Assembly (NCBI RefSeq): GCF_030068505.1
Contig: NZ_JAQOSO010000104.1
Coordinates: 62,001-126,000, forward strand
DNA length: 64,000 bases
From: Roseofilum capinflatum BLCC-M114
Lineage (GTDB): Bacteria; Cyanobacteriota; Cyanobacteriia; Cyanobacteriales; Desertifilaceae
Direction of reading: 5' to 3'
The notes under the pieces are model-generated. The model saw only the letters and a list, made by a program, of their open reading frames with translations, did not search any database and had not been told where the DNA came from. This document shows positions 11,822-20,757 of this stretch, piece after piece. Made by a program: the position numbers and the translations under genes. Each line of letters opens with the position of its first letter. Position 1 is the first letter of the stretch.

Positions 11822-13162
11822 TTATTCTCCAGTGATGGATAACCCTTCAATCCAAATGCGAGGACAAACACCATCAGGGGTTATTTCTGGTTCCGGTTCG
11901 ACATAGACAATGGATTTTAGTACGTCTAAAATATCTCCGGCTACGGTGGCAGAATCAACAGAAATTTTCTCGCCTTTGTTGACTAGCCAGCCATCAAAGG
12001 GTAAGGAAAATGACCCTTGTAAGGCTTGGACTCCGGCATGGAGGGCGCTGAGATCGTCGATGAAAATGACGTTTTCGGCTGAGTCGAGGCTAAAGGTGCG
12101 ATCGCCCTTTTGTCCCGGAAAAACATGATAATAGTGGGGACTCACCGTGACTTTCGCGCCAATATTAGCATGTCCTGTGGGTTGAGTATTGAGCCGTTTA
12201 GCGGTTCCTGCACTGTGCAAGAAGTTGGTTAACACGCCTTCGGTGATAATGGGTACTCGGCGCGTCGGGGTTCCTTCCCCGTCAAACGTGGTTTGAGCAA
12301 TGTTTTCGGGATGCAGAGCATCATCACAAATGGAGATTAGGGGAGAGGCAACTTGTGTGCCTAACGATTCGGGAGTGGATAAACTTTGATGATCGAGGAT
12401 ATTTTGGGCGTTAAAGAGATTAGAAAAAGCATCGAATAAACTTAAAAATGCTTCGGCTGAAAAGACGACCAAATATTTACCCGATTTCACTTTCTGGTAA
12501 TTCAGATGGCTGAGGGTTTTTTCCGTGGCTTCTTTTAAGCAACCGTCAATATCGAGTTTTTCCAACCCTTGGCTAATTTTCACCGCTCCCGCACTGCGCG
12601 GTTTTTTGCCTTCCTGTTCGGTTTTGGTGTACAGATAAATGGAGGCATAGGAACCGCCTTCATAGCGAGCCGCTCCTGCACTGTTGAGATAAAAGCGGTC
12701 AATATCCCGTTGTGCCAATCCATTATAGGGGACTCCGGCGATCGCCTCATGGGAGTCGAGTAAAGTTTTCTCTGCCTCCACCAATTTCTCAATCAAGGTA
12801 TCCACGGAAGCTTGAGGCACTTTATCCACCGGACTTTCCAGGGGTGCAGTCGCTTCCGGACTAAAGTCTGGCACATGCTCTTTCATGCCAAAAAAACTGG
12901 CTTCATAGGCCGTTTTTAGCGCCAATTCCAGCCCCTCTGGATCGAGTTCCGTAGTGCTGGTAATGCCCATGCGATTCTCTTGGTTCCATACCCTGACGGT
13001 AATACTGGAACGCTGGGAAGCTTTCACCTGATCGGGTTCGCCGCTATCGACTTTGACGCTCGTTTCTTCGACAGCAGAACCATAAATATCAAACTTGTGA
13101 ATGCCTAGCTTTTCGGCACGCTCTTTTGCAGAGGCGGTTAATGAATCGATTGTTTTTACCAT
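11822..13162 (-). CDS. pmbA: TldD/PmbA family protein, PmbA (TldE)-like subunit
   Basis: A 446-residue member of the TldD/PmbA metallopeptidase family, the partner subunit lacking the zinc site. In characterised bacteria TldD and TldE(PmbA) form a heterodimer that degrades unfolded peptides and matures modified peptides such as microcin B17. Visible family blocks: VKVDSGEPDQVKASQRSS, the central VFSAEAFLSLFDAFSNLFNA, and the C-terminal RIWIEGLSITGE. No HExxxH motif is present, unlike the upstream gene. It follows tldD on the same strand after a 139-bp gap holding a palindromic repeat, so the two are probably co-transcribed. Confidence 0.9.
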   Translation of the reverse strand: MVKTIDSLTASAKERAEKLGIHKFDIYGSAVEETSVKVDSGEPDQVKASQRSSITVRVWNQENRMGITSTTELDPEGLELALKTAYEASFFGMKEHVPDFSPEATAPLESPVDKVPQASVDTLIEKLVEAEKTLLDSHEAIAGVPYNGLAQRDIDRFYLNSAGAARYEGGSYASIYLYTKTEQEGKKPRSAGAVKISQGLEKLDIDGCLKEATEKTLSHLNYQKVKSGKYLVVFSAEAFLSLFDAFSNLFNAQNILDHQSLSTPESLGTQVASPLISICDDALHPENIAQTTFDGEGTPTRRVPIITEGVLTNFLHSAGTAKRLNTQPTGHANIGAKVTVSPHYYHVFPGQKGDRTFSLDSAENVIFIDDLSALHAGVQALQGSFSLPFDGWLVNKGEKISVDSATVAGDILDVLKSIVYVEPEPEITPDGVCPRIWIEGLSITGE

Positions 13163-13217
13163 GGGAAATGATGGGTCTAATGTTGATTTTGAGGGTGAAT
13201 TTTACAGTAATAAATTC

Positions 13218-13283
13218 GTAGGTTGGGTTGAGGAACGAAACCCAACACATACGTTGGGTTTCACTTCGTTCAACCCAACCTAC
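13218..13283. repeat. GTAGGTTGGGTT palindromic repeat between tldD and pmbA
   Basis: Outer arms GTAGGTTGGGTTGA and TCAACCCAACCTAC, inner arms GAAACCCAAC and GTTGGGTTTC. It would form a long hairpin in the tldD-pmbA transcript. Confidence 0.8.
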
Positions 13284-13301
13284 AGGAGAATGGAGGGCTT
13301 A

Positions 13302-14780
13302 CTACGATCGCCCCCCTACAGTGATAGAATCTACCTTAATATGGGGTTGGCCGACGGTAACATAAACGCTGCCACTGATGGAGCCACAGAAGCCAGCCGC
13401 TAATCCTAAATCTTGGGAACTCATGGAAATTTTATGCATAATTTCCTTGGCTTCTCCGATTAAGGTCGCCCCTTTTAAGGGTTTGGTGACTTTGCCTTTT
13501 TCAATCAAATAAGCTTCATCCACTGCAAAGTTAAATTCACCGGTTGGGCCGACGCTACCGCCGCCCATTTTCTTACAATAAATGCCCTTATCAATGGAGG
13601 AAAAAATGTCATCTAAGGAATAAGCGCCGGGAGCAATGTAGGTATTCCGCATCCGGGAAGCGGCGGCGTAGGTGTATCCCTGACGGCGACCGCTACCGGT
13701 TCTTGGATGCCCCGTCCGCATGGAACCGGCGCGATCGGAGATGAAGTTTTTCAGAATACCATTTTCAATTAAAAGGGTTTTCTGGGTGGGCATTCCCTCA
13801 TCATCCATATCAATGGTTCCAAACTCACCTTCGGAGCGTCCTTCATCCCAAGCGGTGAGATTTTCATGGGCGATTTTCTCCCCTTTCTTGTCGATAAAGG
13901 GGGTGGTTTTGCGCTCGATTTGCGTGGTTTCTAAGAGATGACCGCAGGCTTCATGGAAAATTACACCGCCAAATTTATTGGCCATGACAATCGGATAATT
14001 TCCCGATTCTACATAGTCGGCATAGAGCATTTTACCGGCAGCTTCGGCTAAATCTGCCACTGTATTTTCACTATCCCAGTTGCGTAAAAAACTAGGTTGG
14101 CTGGTGCTGCCAAGCCGTTGTCCGATGGAGGTGCGATGGCTGCCATCGGCGCACAGGAGACTACAGCCAACGGACTGGGTGAGGCGAATATCGCGGGCAA
14201 ATGTGCCATCACTGGCAGCGACGAGGACTTCTTGCCAGTCGCGGAAGTAGACGGCGCGGCGAGATTGGATGTGGGAGGCTTTTTGTTTGAGGCGATCGCT
14301 CGCTTGTAATAGAATATCTCCCATCTCTTGCATGGAGCTACAGTGGTCTAGCCAGAGTTCTTTCCCCTTGGTTGTGGCATAGTCGCGCAGGGGTTCGAGG
14401 TTGACTTCGGGAATGTAGGAGTTGGCAGAAGGCAAATTAAAGCCAAGAATGAGTAATCCTTTTTCTAGAGCGGCTTTGAGTCCCGTAAAGGATAAATCGT
14501 TCGTACTCACATAACAGTCTGCTTTACCGCGAAATACCCGCACCCCTGCACCCGTAGACAAGCGCGGGGAAATGCTGGTGATGGTATCCTCTTCGCCCAT
14601 GCAACTGATAAAGTTGATCCGCTCTAGGAAGAATTCGATAAAGTCTGCTCCTGCTGCGCGTCCCCATCCCAGGAGACTCGATAGCATTACTTCCCAGCTT
14701 TCATCAAACCGATGTTTGGTGGCATGGTAAGCTCTAGCGGATAGGTCATTGGCGATCGGCGCTTGAATTACAAGAGTCAT
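13302..14780 (-). CDS. tldD: TldD metallopeptidase subunit
   Basis: A 492-residue TldD family protein, the zinc-bearing subunit of the TldD/TldE peptidase. The HExxxH motif is present as HEACGH in [13 protein letters not shown], followed by the [11 protein letters not shown] block and the C-terminal [20 protein letters not shown] and [17 protein letters not shown]. Starts at ATG 14780 and precedes pmbA on the same strand. Confidence 0.93.
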   Translation of the reverse strand: MTLVIQAPIANDLSARAYHATKHRFDESWEVMLSSLLGWGRAAGADFIEFFLERINFISCMGEEDTITSISPRLSTGAGVRVFRGKADCYVSTNDLSFTGLKAALEKGLLILGFNLPSANSYIPEVNLEPLRDYATTKGKELWLDHCSSMQEMGDILLQASDRLKQKASHIQSRRAVYFRDWQEVLVAASDGTFARDIRLTQSVGCSLLCADGSHRTSIGQRLGSTSQPSFLRNWDSENTVADLAEAAGKMLYADYVESGNYPIVMANKFGGVIFHEACGHLLETTQIERKTTPFIDKKGEKIAHENLTAWDEGRSEGEFGTIDMDDEGMPTQKTLLIENGILKNFISDRAGSMRTGHPRTGSGRRQGYTYAAASRMRNTYIAPGAYSLDDIFSSIDKGIYCKKMGGGSVGPTGEFNFAVDEAYLIEKGKVTKPLKGATLIGEAKEIMHKISMSSQDLGLAAGFCGSISGSVYVTVGQPHIKVDSITVGGRS

Positions 14781-15021
14781 AGAGTCGCTTGTGGTGATAG
14801 GGTTTTTGAAGAATAGTTATCCTCTAGTGTGTCACATTGACGCTCGTCTTGCTGGGATGATTGCCGAACTCACTAGGGGAGGAAGAAGCAGGGAGGCAAA
14901 GAAGTGCTTGCGGCGATCGTGAATATGAAACGCACTGCTAAAGAGTTAAGATAATCAAAAAATCAAACAACTCTTGGTGAATTTACGGTAGAATCGACAT
15001 ATAGCTTTGTTATTTTGATTA

Positions 15022-17700
15022 ATGGTTGTCAAAGCATACCAAACGCAACGTTACACAACGACGCATGAGAACCGTATATTTGATGCGTTGCTAGGAAAGT
15101 TAGAAGAGGTGTGGGGTAGCTCAGAAGAGATTGTTGTTCTTTTGGGTAACTTTCTATGCCAAGGACATGAAATTGATGCAGCAGTTTTAACTAAAAATAG
15201 TATCATTGTTATTGACTTCAAAGATTATGGAGGACTAATCGAGTTTTCAGAGAATGGTAGATGGCTTGCAGACAAAATTGAAATCAAGGGAGGAAACAAG
15301 CCCAATCCATTTATTCAAATTAGGGATAACAAGTTTGCATTACTTAGATTCTTAGAAAAAAACAGTTTTACTTCGGGCAATCAACCTAATCTAGGGCACA
15401 TATCTGGGTTGGTGATTTTTCATAAACCTATTAAATTTGATGAAAAACAACTACCTTCTAATATTGAAAGGTGGTTTCACATTGTTGATTTTGATCGTGC
15501 AGTAGAGCGACTGTCACAAATCACAAGTCTAGAAATCAATCTTTCCAATCAAGATTTAGAACAAATTTTAGAGAAGCTGTCTATTCCTAAGTACGTTCCA
15601 GTACGCTCAGGGACTAAGGCTGTAACGTCTTCTATAAAAGGATGCGACCCAGAAAAAATAGAATGGCCTGATTCTTTGCACCATGCAATCTCTCAAGTTG
15701 AAAGGTTTCTAGCATCACCAGAGAAAATCATGATTATTACGGGAATGATTGGAACTGGTATAAAACAGGTGCTTATGGCCACTGCCTCTCTAGCACGGAA
15801 GAACGGGCGAAATTTTACTATTCTTGCTCCCAATCGTCGTATCGCATTGAGTTATCAAGAAGCTGACAGCATTTATACCTATATATACTCAGCAAATCCA
15901 AAGCTTGATAAAGAAAAATTTGTCTATCAATTGGTGGAGAATAAGGAAACTAACAACCATCTTTATATTGTTAGTGATGCACATTTGATCTCAGATTCAA
16001 TATTTGAAACGGATGACTTACGTTACGGTAGTGGTCAACTTCTGACAGATTTTCTGAATTTTTCTAATATTGGAGATTCAGAACGACAAATCATATTTTT
16101 GGGCGATCCATTTCAATTAATACGTGGTAAGGCAGATGAGTCTGCACTGTGTAATGATCGGCTGCAAGCCATTACCGGCTTTCCAGTAAATGAAGTTTAT
16201 CTCGATCGTATTCTTCCCGATCGGGAAAACAGTTTGTTTATTCGTAACTCTCTAAGATTAGCACAGTGTATGAAAGAGGGAGTATTTAATCAACTTCATA
16301 TTGACACTAACACCTCTCAAGTTATTGAGGCTCCATCAGAGCCAACATCTAAATATCAAGTCCTAGATAAAATATTTACTGAAGACTCGAAAAACACAAA
16401 ATTTATTTCTTTTACTCATGCCAAAACTAATAAAATAAATAATTGGATCAGGAGAAATATCTTTGGACGTGGAAGTAGCATTTCTCCAGGTGATATCGTA
16501 CATATCCACAATAGCTTTTATGTACGCAATGATGATGATCTAGATTGTCCTATTTATGTCTCTAATAACTCATTTGCTGAAATTATTGCAGTCAGGCACA
16601 ATATTGAGCCAATAGTGCAACCACTCAAAGGACGCGATCAACCTGTCGAAGTTCACTTTTTAAAAGTTCAAGCTCGATTACTTCATAACTTTAAGGAGGT
16701 TAAATTTCTTTGTCTAAAAAACTATCTGTATGCAGACAAACCTGAAGTTGACAAAGATACTCTGGTCGCACTCTACGTTTCCACAAAGTCGAAATTTGAT
16801 AGAAATTGGAAGAATAGTCATTCTAATCATGTAGAGGGATCTAATGCGATTTACAGTGTTGAATTAGCTAAATTCTTCCGCAATGATCCTTACTTTAATG
16901 CAGCTAGATTAAGATTTGGGTACGCATTAACCCTTCATCGCGCTCAGGGACAGAAGTTTAAAACTATTGTTGGAGATATGGATATTGGACAAGGACAAAC
17001 AAATGAGGCTTACTTCCGTTGGAGCTATACTTTATTTTCAATACCTCAAGATAAAATGATTCTGTTTAATATTCCTTTAATTACGCCTTTTTATAAAACC
17101 ACTTGGGATGATAGCCAAGGAAAACTGGACTCTATACGACCCCGCGATCTAGTTGCCTTTGATCCTGATAATGAAGCGGGCAATACAAGTGTTCAAAATT
17201 TCTCTATCTCTGACAAAGCTTTGAGGAATCTTTACTGGCATATACTAAATATCTTAAAACCTAGAGGAGTTTCTATCTGCTCCTATAAGCATCATAACTA
17301 TCAGGAAGTTTATGGGTTTGAGAGCCAGAACAATAAATCCTGTTCACTTCATTTTCATTATAACGGGAAATACAAAATCACTAAAATTGAAACCGTAAAC
17401 TCTAATCCTAGTGAATTTGCTAATGAAGTTTATTATTTTCTTACATCAGAGATTCGGTTAGAAACGAATTTGCAGAAGAAACTATTCAATTTGATGAAAG
17501 AAAAGCTCGATCTACAGAAGATATCAATTCAGAGTGTTGAGCATCATAAATTTCAAGAGATTTATTATTTGAAGTGTGAAGTTAATGCTGCAAAACTCCA
17601 GGTTTATTACGATGGAGATGGATTTATCACGAGAATTATTCCTGCTGTATATACCAATTTAGAAATTACAGAGAAAATTCGTTTAGCACTAGGAGTGTAG
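15022..17700 (+). CDS. NERD nuclease / SF1 helicase-like protein with degraded ATPase motifs
   Basis: 892 residues. N-terminus: a NERD nuclease-like domain with GHEIDAAVL (E50, D52), VIDFKDYGG (D65, K67) and NPFIQIRDNKFALL (95-108), the pattern of a PD-(D/E)xK fold. Middle (about 215-690): SF1B/RecD-like helicase order, with a Walker A position GMIGTGIKQ (241-249), TILAPNRR, YIVSDAHLI (315-323), FLGDPFQLIRG (359-369), GDIVHIHNS, and GYALTLHRAQGQKF (633-646). Key residues look replaced: Lys-Thr of Walker A by Ile-Lys, the DEAH-type acidic pair by Ser-Asp, and the motif VI Arg (YTLFSIPQDK). C-terminus: two similar segments of about 75 residues (733-808, 818-892). No HIP1 site occurs; composition is AT-richer than its neighbours. 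It is coupled to the next gene. Role unknown; defence or DNA processing is inference. Confidence 0.8.
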   Translation: MVVKAYQTQRYTTTHENRIFDALLGKLEEVWGSSEEIVVLLGNFLCQGHEIDAAVLTKNSIIVIDFKDYGGLIEFSENGRWLADKIEIKGGNKPNPFIQIRDNKFALLRFLEKNSFTSGNQPNLGHISGLVIFHKPIKFDEKQLPSNIERWFHIVDFDRAVERLSQITSLEINLSNQDLEQILEKLSIPKYVPVRSGTKAVTSSIKGCDPEKIEWPDSLHHAISQVERFLASPEKIMIITGMIGTGIKQVLMATASLARKNGRNFTILAPNRRIALSYQEADSIYTYIYSANPKLDKEKFVYQLVENKETNNHLYIVSDAHLISDSIFETDDLRYGSGQLLTDFLNFSNIGDSERQIIFLGDPFQLIRGKADESALCNDRLQAITGFPVNEVYLDRILPDRENSLFIRNSLRLAQCMKEGVFNQLHIDTNTSQVIEAPSEPTSKYQVLDKIFTEDSKNTKFISFTHAKTNKINNWIRRNIFGRGSSISPGDIVHIHNSFYVRNDDDLDCPIYVSNNSFAEIIAVRHNIEPIVQPLKGRDQPVEVHFLKVQARLLHNFKEVKFLCLKNYLYADKPEVDKDTLVALYVSTKSKFDRNWKNSHSNHVEGSNAIYSVELAKFFRNDPYFNAARLRFGYALTLHRAQGQKFKTIVGDMDIGQGQTNEAYFRWSYTLFSIPQDKMILFNIPLITPFYKTTWDDSQGKLDSIRPRDLVAFDPDNEAGNTSVQNFSISDKALRNLYWHILNILKPRGVSICSYKHHNYQEVYGFESQNNKSCSLHFHYNGKYKITKIETVNSNPSEFANEVYYFLTSEIRLETNLQKKLFNLMKEKLDLQKISIQSVEHHKFQEIYYLKCEVNAAKLQVYYDGDGFITRIIPAVYTNLEITEKIRLALGV

Positions 17701-17702
17701 TC

Positions 17703-19130
17703 ATGAGACTAGATCGAGAAATTACAGATTTGCGAAAATCAGGTAGGCTAGATGAAGCTTATAGAAGAGGTAAAGAATTATTGAATGAGTATCCCGAAGA
17801 TACCTATATCAGAAATAGTTTCGGATGGGTTCTATATGAAAAATTAAAGAAAATTGTAGAGGAAGCTGCTAAAAATAAGTCAACCCCCAAAAATATTTTT
17901 GCCGATCAACTAAAAGGAATATTAGGAGAGTATTATAAACTCAAACTTGATCGACCTGATTTACTTTTTAGTCTTTTACTCTCGCAGACCTTAAGATTTC
18001 CAGAAGAGTTGAAGTTTCTACCTAAATTTATGATATGGGCTGGCATTGATTCTTTCAGACCAGAAGATTTAAAAATTTCAACTAATGCTGAGGGTAAAAT
18101 TTTTGAATCCTTACTTGAAAAGACAGCAAGAAAAGTTGGGAAAGTTTCAGGTGAATTAACTCGCGAAGACTACTCTGATATTCATGAGATACAATACTTT
18201 GCGGTTGATTTTATAACTTATGCACTTGAAAGTAAGAGTGTCCAAAAACCTGAATGGTTAATTTATCATAAGGCTTTATTGCTTAAAAATTTAGGGAAGC
18301 TAGATGAAGCACGAAATCTTCTTATTTCTTTAGTTCAACAAAAGCGTGGTGATTTTTGGGCATGGCACAAGCTTGCGAAGGTTATAGAGGCTTCTGATTC
18401 TACTCTTGCATTAGCGCTTTGTGCAAAAGCTTGCTTGACTTGTAAAGATCCAAATTTTGGTGTTAGCGTCTTTGAAGATCTCAGCCGATTAGCTGCTTCT
18501 GAGAATGAGAGAAAACTTGCTAAATGGTCTGCTGAACAAGCCTTTACGATTCGTAGGAACAATGGATGGAAAATTCCTCAGCCACTTCACAAACTTATAA
18601 ATGCTTCTTGGTATTCTGAAACTGAGAGTTTGCTTGATCCACAGCAAAAGTTATTAAGTCTAGCTGCTGATGCAGAAAGAGGAATTTGGGCAAACCATCC
18701 AAAATACAATGCGAATTATATTGGCACATTTTTCACAAAGAACAAGAAAAGAATGGTTAAATTTGGGTTGTTTTTTCATGGGGAACCTAAAGAGATTTTT
18801 AGTCCTGAAAGAGGTTTACTCAATAACTTAAGTCTTTCATTTGGCGATCCTGTGACCGTGATTATTGACGAGAGCCGCGATCATCCAACTGTCGTTGTGG
18901 TTGAAAAACGTGAATCTGGACATACCTTTGATAGTCTGCCTTGTAGAACTGGTCAGTTCCAACTTAAAAAAGGCGGATTTGGCTTTTTAGATGATATTTA
19001 TGTTCCACATGATTTAGCCAATCAACTTCAGGATGGGCAGATGTTCAACCTTGTTTTTGTGAAGAAGTTGGACAAAAAGAAAAATCGATGGGGGTTGACT
19101 GCCATTGCTGCGATTGATGAGTTGAGTTAA
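17703..19130 (+). CDS. TPR protein with OB/cold-shock-like C-terminus, partner of the NERD gene
   Basis: 475 residues, starting two bases after the stop of the NERD/helicase gene, with AGGAG (17691-17695) inside that gene's end, so translation is probably coupled. The N-terminus has a TPR-like helical pair (GRLDEAYRRGKELLNEYPED, 14-33), and another TPR block lies at about 185-260 (LLKNLGKLDEARNLLISLV). The C-terminal half is beta-rich. The last 65 residues (QFQLKKGGFGFLDDIYVP, then KKLDKKKNRWGLTAI) resemble a cold-shock/S1 OB fold, suggesting nucleic-acid binding. No catalytic motif is visible. It probably acts as scaffold or nucleic-acid-binding partner of the upstream nuclease. Confidence 0.75.
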   Translation: MRLDREITDLRKSGRLDEAYRRGKELLNEYPEDTYIRNSFGWVLYEKLKKIVEEAAKNKSTPKNIFADQLKGILGEYYKLKLDRPDLLFSLLLSQTLRFPEELKFLPKFMIWAGIDSFRPEDLKISTNAEGKIFESLLEKTARKVGKVSGELTREDYSDIHEIQYFAVDFITYALESKSVQKPEWLIYHKALLLKNLGKLDEARNLLISLVQQKRGDFWAWHKLAKVIEASDSTLALALCAKACLTCKDPNFGVSVFEDLSRLAASENERKLAKWSAEQAFTIRRNNGWKIPQPLHKLINASWYSETESLLDPQQKLLSLAADAERGIWANHPKYNANYIGTFFTKNKKRMVKFGLFFHGEPKEIFSPERGLLNNLSLSFGDPVTVIIDESRDHPTVVVVEKRESGHTFDSLPCRTGQFQLKKGGFGFLDDIYVPHDLANQLQDGQMFNLVFVKKLDKKKNRWGLTAIAAIDELS

Positions 19131-19158
19131 TTCCAGGATTTTGGACATCCAGCTTTTT

Positions 19159-19812
19159 CTATTTTAAATCATTATTGATAATCAATGAAGCCGATGCTGT
19201 CGGATTATCTCGCTCAAAATGAATCCTCTGAGCCGGAAAATAGATAGTTTGAAAATCGCGAATCGTTTCCTCTTCTCCTAAACCTTCTTGCCCTCTCGAT
19301 AAGGCTCGGTTTAAGGCAGTCTCAAAACTACAATCAACCCAAATCTTCAGATCGTATTCATCAATCCAGGGTTTCTTCAAGATAAAAATCCCTTCAAAGA
19401 GGATAATATCTATATCTTTGAAGTCATAAGTAGAGTCGTAAAATCGATCGGTTTTGAGATCTAGCGACTTTGCTTGTAAGTAAATTGACTTGTTCTGCTT
19501 CAGGGGGAGAATCAAGGAATCAAATAGTTCCTGCCAGCGAAAGGCATTATCATAAAAATGTTGGGCTGGATTGTCTGGATTAAATCGAATGCTTTGGGGA
19601 TGATGCCAAGCATCGAGTCCAATTAAGGCAATGTTGAGGTTTCGGGTTGTCAACATACTCAAGATTTCGTTGCTGATTACACCTTTCCCTGAGCCATCAA
19701 TACCGCTAAGGGCAACGAGTAAGCTGCGATCGCCAGAAATTTGAGAACGGGCTTGTTCGATGCGATCGACTGCCTTATGAATATCATTGAGTAACACTTC
19801 AGGTAATTTCAT
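19159..19812 (-). CDS. uridine kinase-like P-loop protein
   Basis: 217 residues with a clear Walker A motif, GIDGSGKG, at about 37-44, a substrate-binding-like GLDAWHHPQSIRFNP segment, and IILFEGIFILKKPW as Walker B/hinge. The order resembles uridine/cytidine kinases and phosphoribulokinase-like proteins. The C-terminal RALSRGQEGLGEEETI and AQRIHFERDNPTASA are typical of the small uridine-kinase-like group found beside unrelated genes. The substrate is not known. It converges with the preceding TPR gene, leaving about 28 bases between stop codons. Confidence 0.75.
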   Translation of the reverse strand: MKLPEVLLNDIHKAVDRIEQARSQISGDRSLLVALSGIDGSGKGVISNEILSMLTTRNLNIALIGLDAWHHPQSIRFNPDNPAQHFYDNAFRWQELFDSLILPLKQNKSIYLQAKSLDLKTDRFYDSTYDFKDIDIILFEGIFILKKPWIDEYDLKIWVDCSFETALNRALSRGQEGLGEEETIRDFQTIYFPAQRIHFERDNPTASASLIINNDLK

Positions 19813-19842
19813 CTTTTATTAAACAGTATAACTCTTTGCTAT

Positions 19843-20235
19843 TTAGGGAATAAATAAACGACCTGCACCCATGTAATCGTCAAGATCGATCACAATTTCC
19901 ACAAGCTTTTCAACACAACGCTCTCGATAGTCAAATTCATTGACCCGATCTAGATCGCCAATGGTAATAATCGGAAAAGAAGTGGGTTGATTTTCTGCAC
20001 GCATGACTTGTTCGAGAGAGTCTTCACCCTTAGCATTGCGGTTAGCGGTCAGTAACAGCATCCGATTGGTCTGGGCAAAATTCCAAACCAGGCGATCGCT
20101 ACTATCTGCGGATAAACCCATGGCTTCAAATGTGACCAACCGAATGGAAATTAGCTCTAACCAACCTCCAGTCACTAAACTTCCAGACAGGACGAGCGCT
20201 TGCCGATTCAAATTGTAATCAGCCAGAATAATCAT
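19843..20235 (-). CDS. DUF5615/Mut7-C-like PIN-type putative toxin
   Basis: 130 residues in the small PIN-like family often paired with DUF433 proteins. Asp near the N-terminus (IILADYNLNRQ), a central FAQTNRMLLLTANRNAKGED and a C-terminal helix follow the family order. It overlaps the upstream gene by four bases (ATGA). I infer a toxin-like ribonuclease; activity is not established for every member of this family. Confidence 0.72.
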   Translation of the reverse strand: MIILADYNLNRQALVLSGSLVTGGWLELISIRLVTFEAMGLSADSSDRLVWNFAQTNRMLLLTANRNAKGEDSLEQVMRAENQPTSFPIITIGDLDRVNEFDYRERCVEKLVEIVIDLDDYMGAGRLFIP

Positions 20236-20609
20236 GACTGTCTTGATGCTCGCAGCCTTTTGTTCTCTTCAAGCTTTACTCGCACTAACTCATGTCCCTT
20301 TCTAGGTGGAGTAGCAGCAATTTTAGCAAAGCGTTCGCGATTGTACTCTTCCCAATATTGTCGTGTTTCTTCTGCTGTTTTCAAGATTTCTTGATACTCA
20401 ACTTCTACTTCTGCCTGATGTCTGTCAATATAGGCGAGGACTGCATCAATTTGCTCGTTGGTAAGGTTAAATGAGTCACGAATAAATTTCTGAGGATACT
20501 GGGCCTTGAGATGATCGATGATATCGTACAGAGTAATACGAGTTCCGGAAATGGTTAGTCCCCGTTCAGTACGAATGATTTTTACAGGTTGTTCAGAGAG
20601 TGAAACCAT
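20232..20609 (-). CDS. DUF433-type putative antitoxin
   Basis: 125 residues. The N-terminal half matches DUF433: IRTERGLTISGTRITLYDII, then IRDSFNLTNEQIDAVLAYI. This is the winged-helix-like VapB group usually set before a DUF5615 protein, as here. The C-terminal part is a charged helix (QEILKTAEETRQYWEEYNRE) with a basic tail. ATG 20609 is preceded by an AT-rich leader. Confidence 0.78.
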   Translation of the reverse strand: MVSLSEQPVKIIRTERGLTISGTRITLYDIIDHLKAQYPQKFIRDSFNLTNEQIDAVLAYIDRHQAEVEVEYQEILKTAEETRQYWEEYNRERFAKIAATPPRKGHELVRVKLEENKRLRASRQS

Positions 20610-20684
20610 CTTTTTTTTCTATTAATAGAGTTGTCTAAACCTACTGCTTAAATGATAGCTCAAGTTCAAGCGAGTCGTGGGATG

Positions 20685-20745
20685 GGGGCGGGTTTAGATT
20701 ATTGATTTGTGGGTGTCCTAGATTTGGGTATAACCTGCCCCTACA
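20685..20745. repeat. GGGCGGGTT palindromic repeat, copy 3
   Basis: Begins GGGGGCGGGTTTAG and ends ATAACCTGCCCCTACAG, related to 2811-2873 and the element inside glsF. It lies just past the 3' end of cobA-hemD. Confidence 0.65.
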
Positions 20746-20757
20746 GAGATTGAACGG

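Noticed and set aside
11570-11842. 90-codon frame between glsF and pmbA
   Set aside because: It crosses the palindromic repeat and shows no domain.
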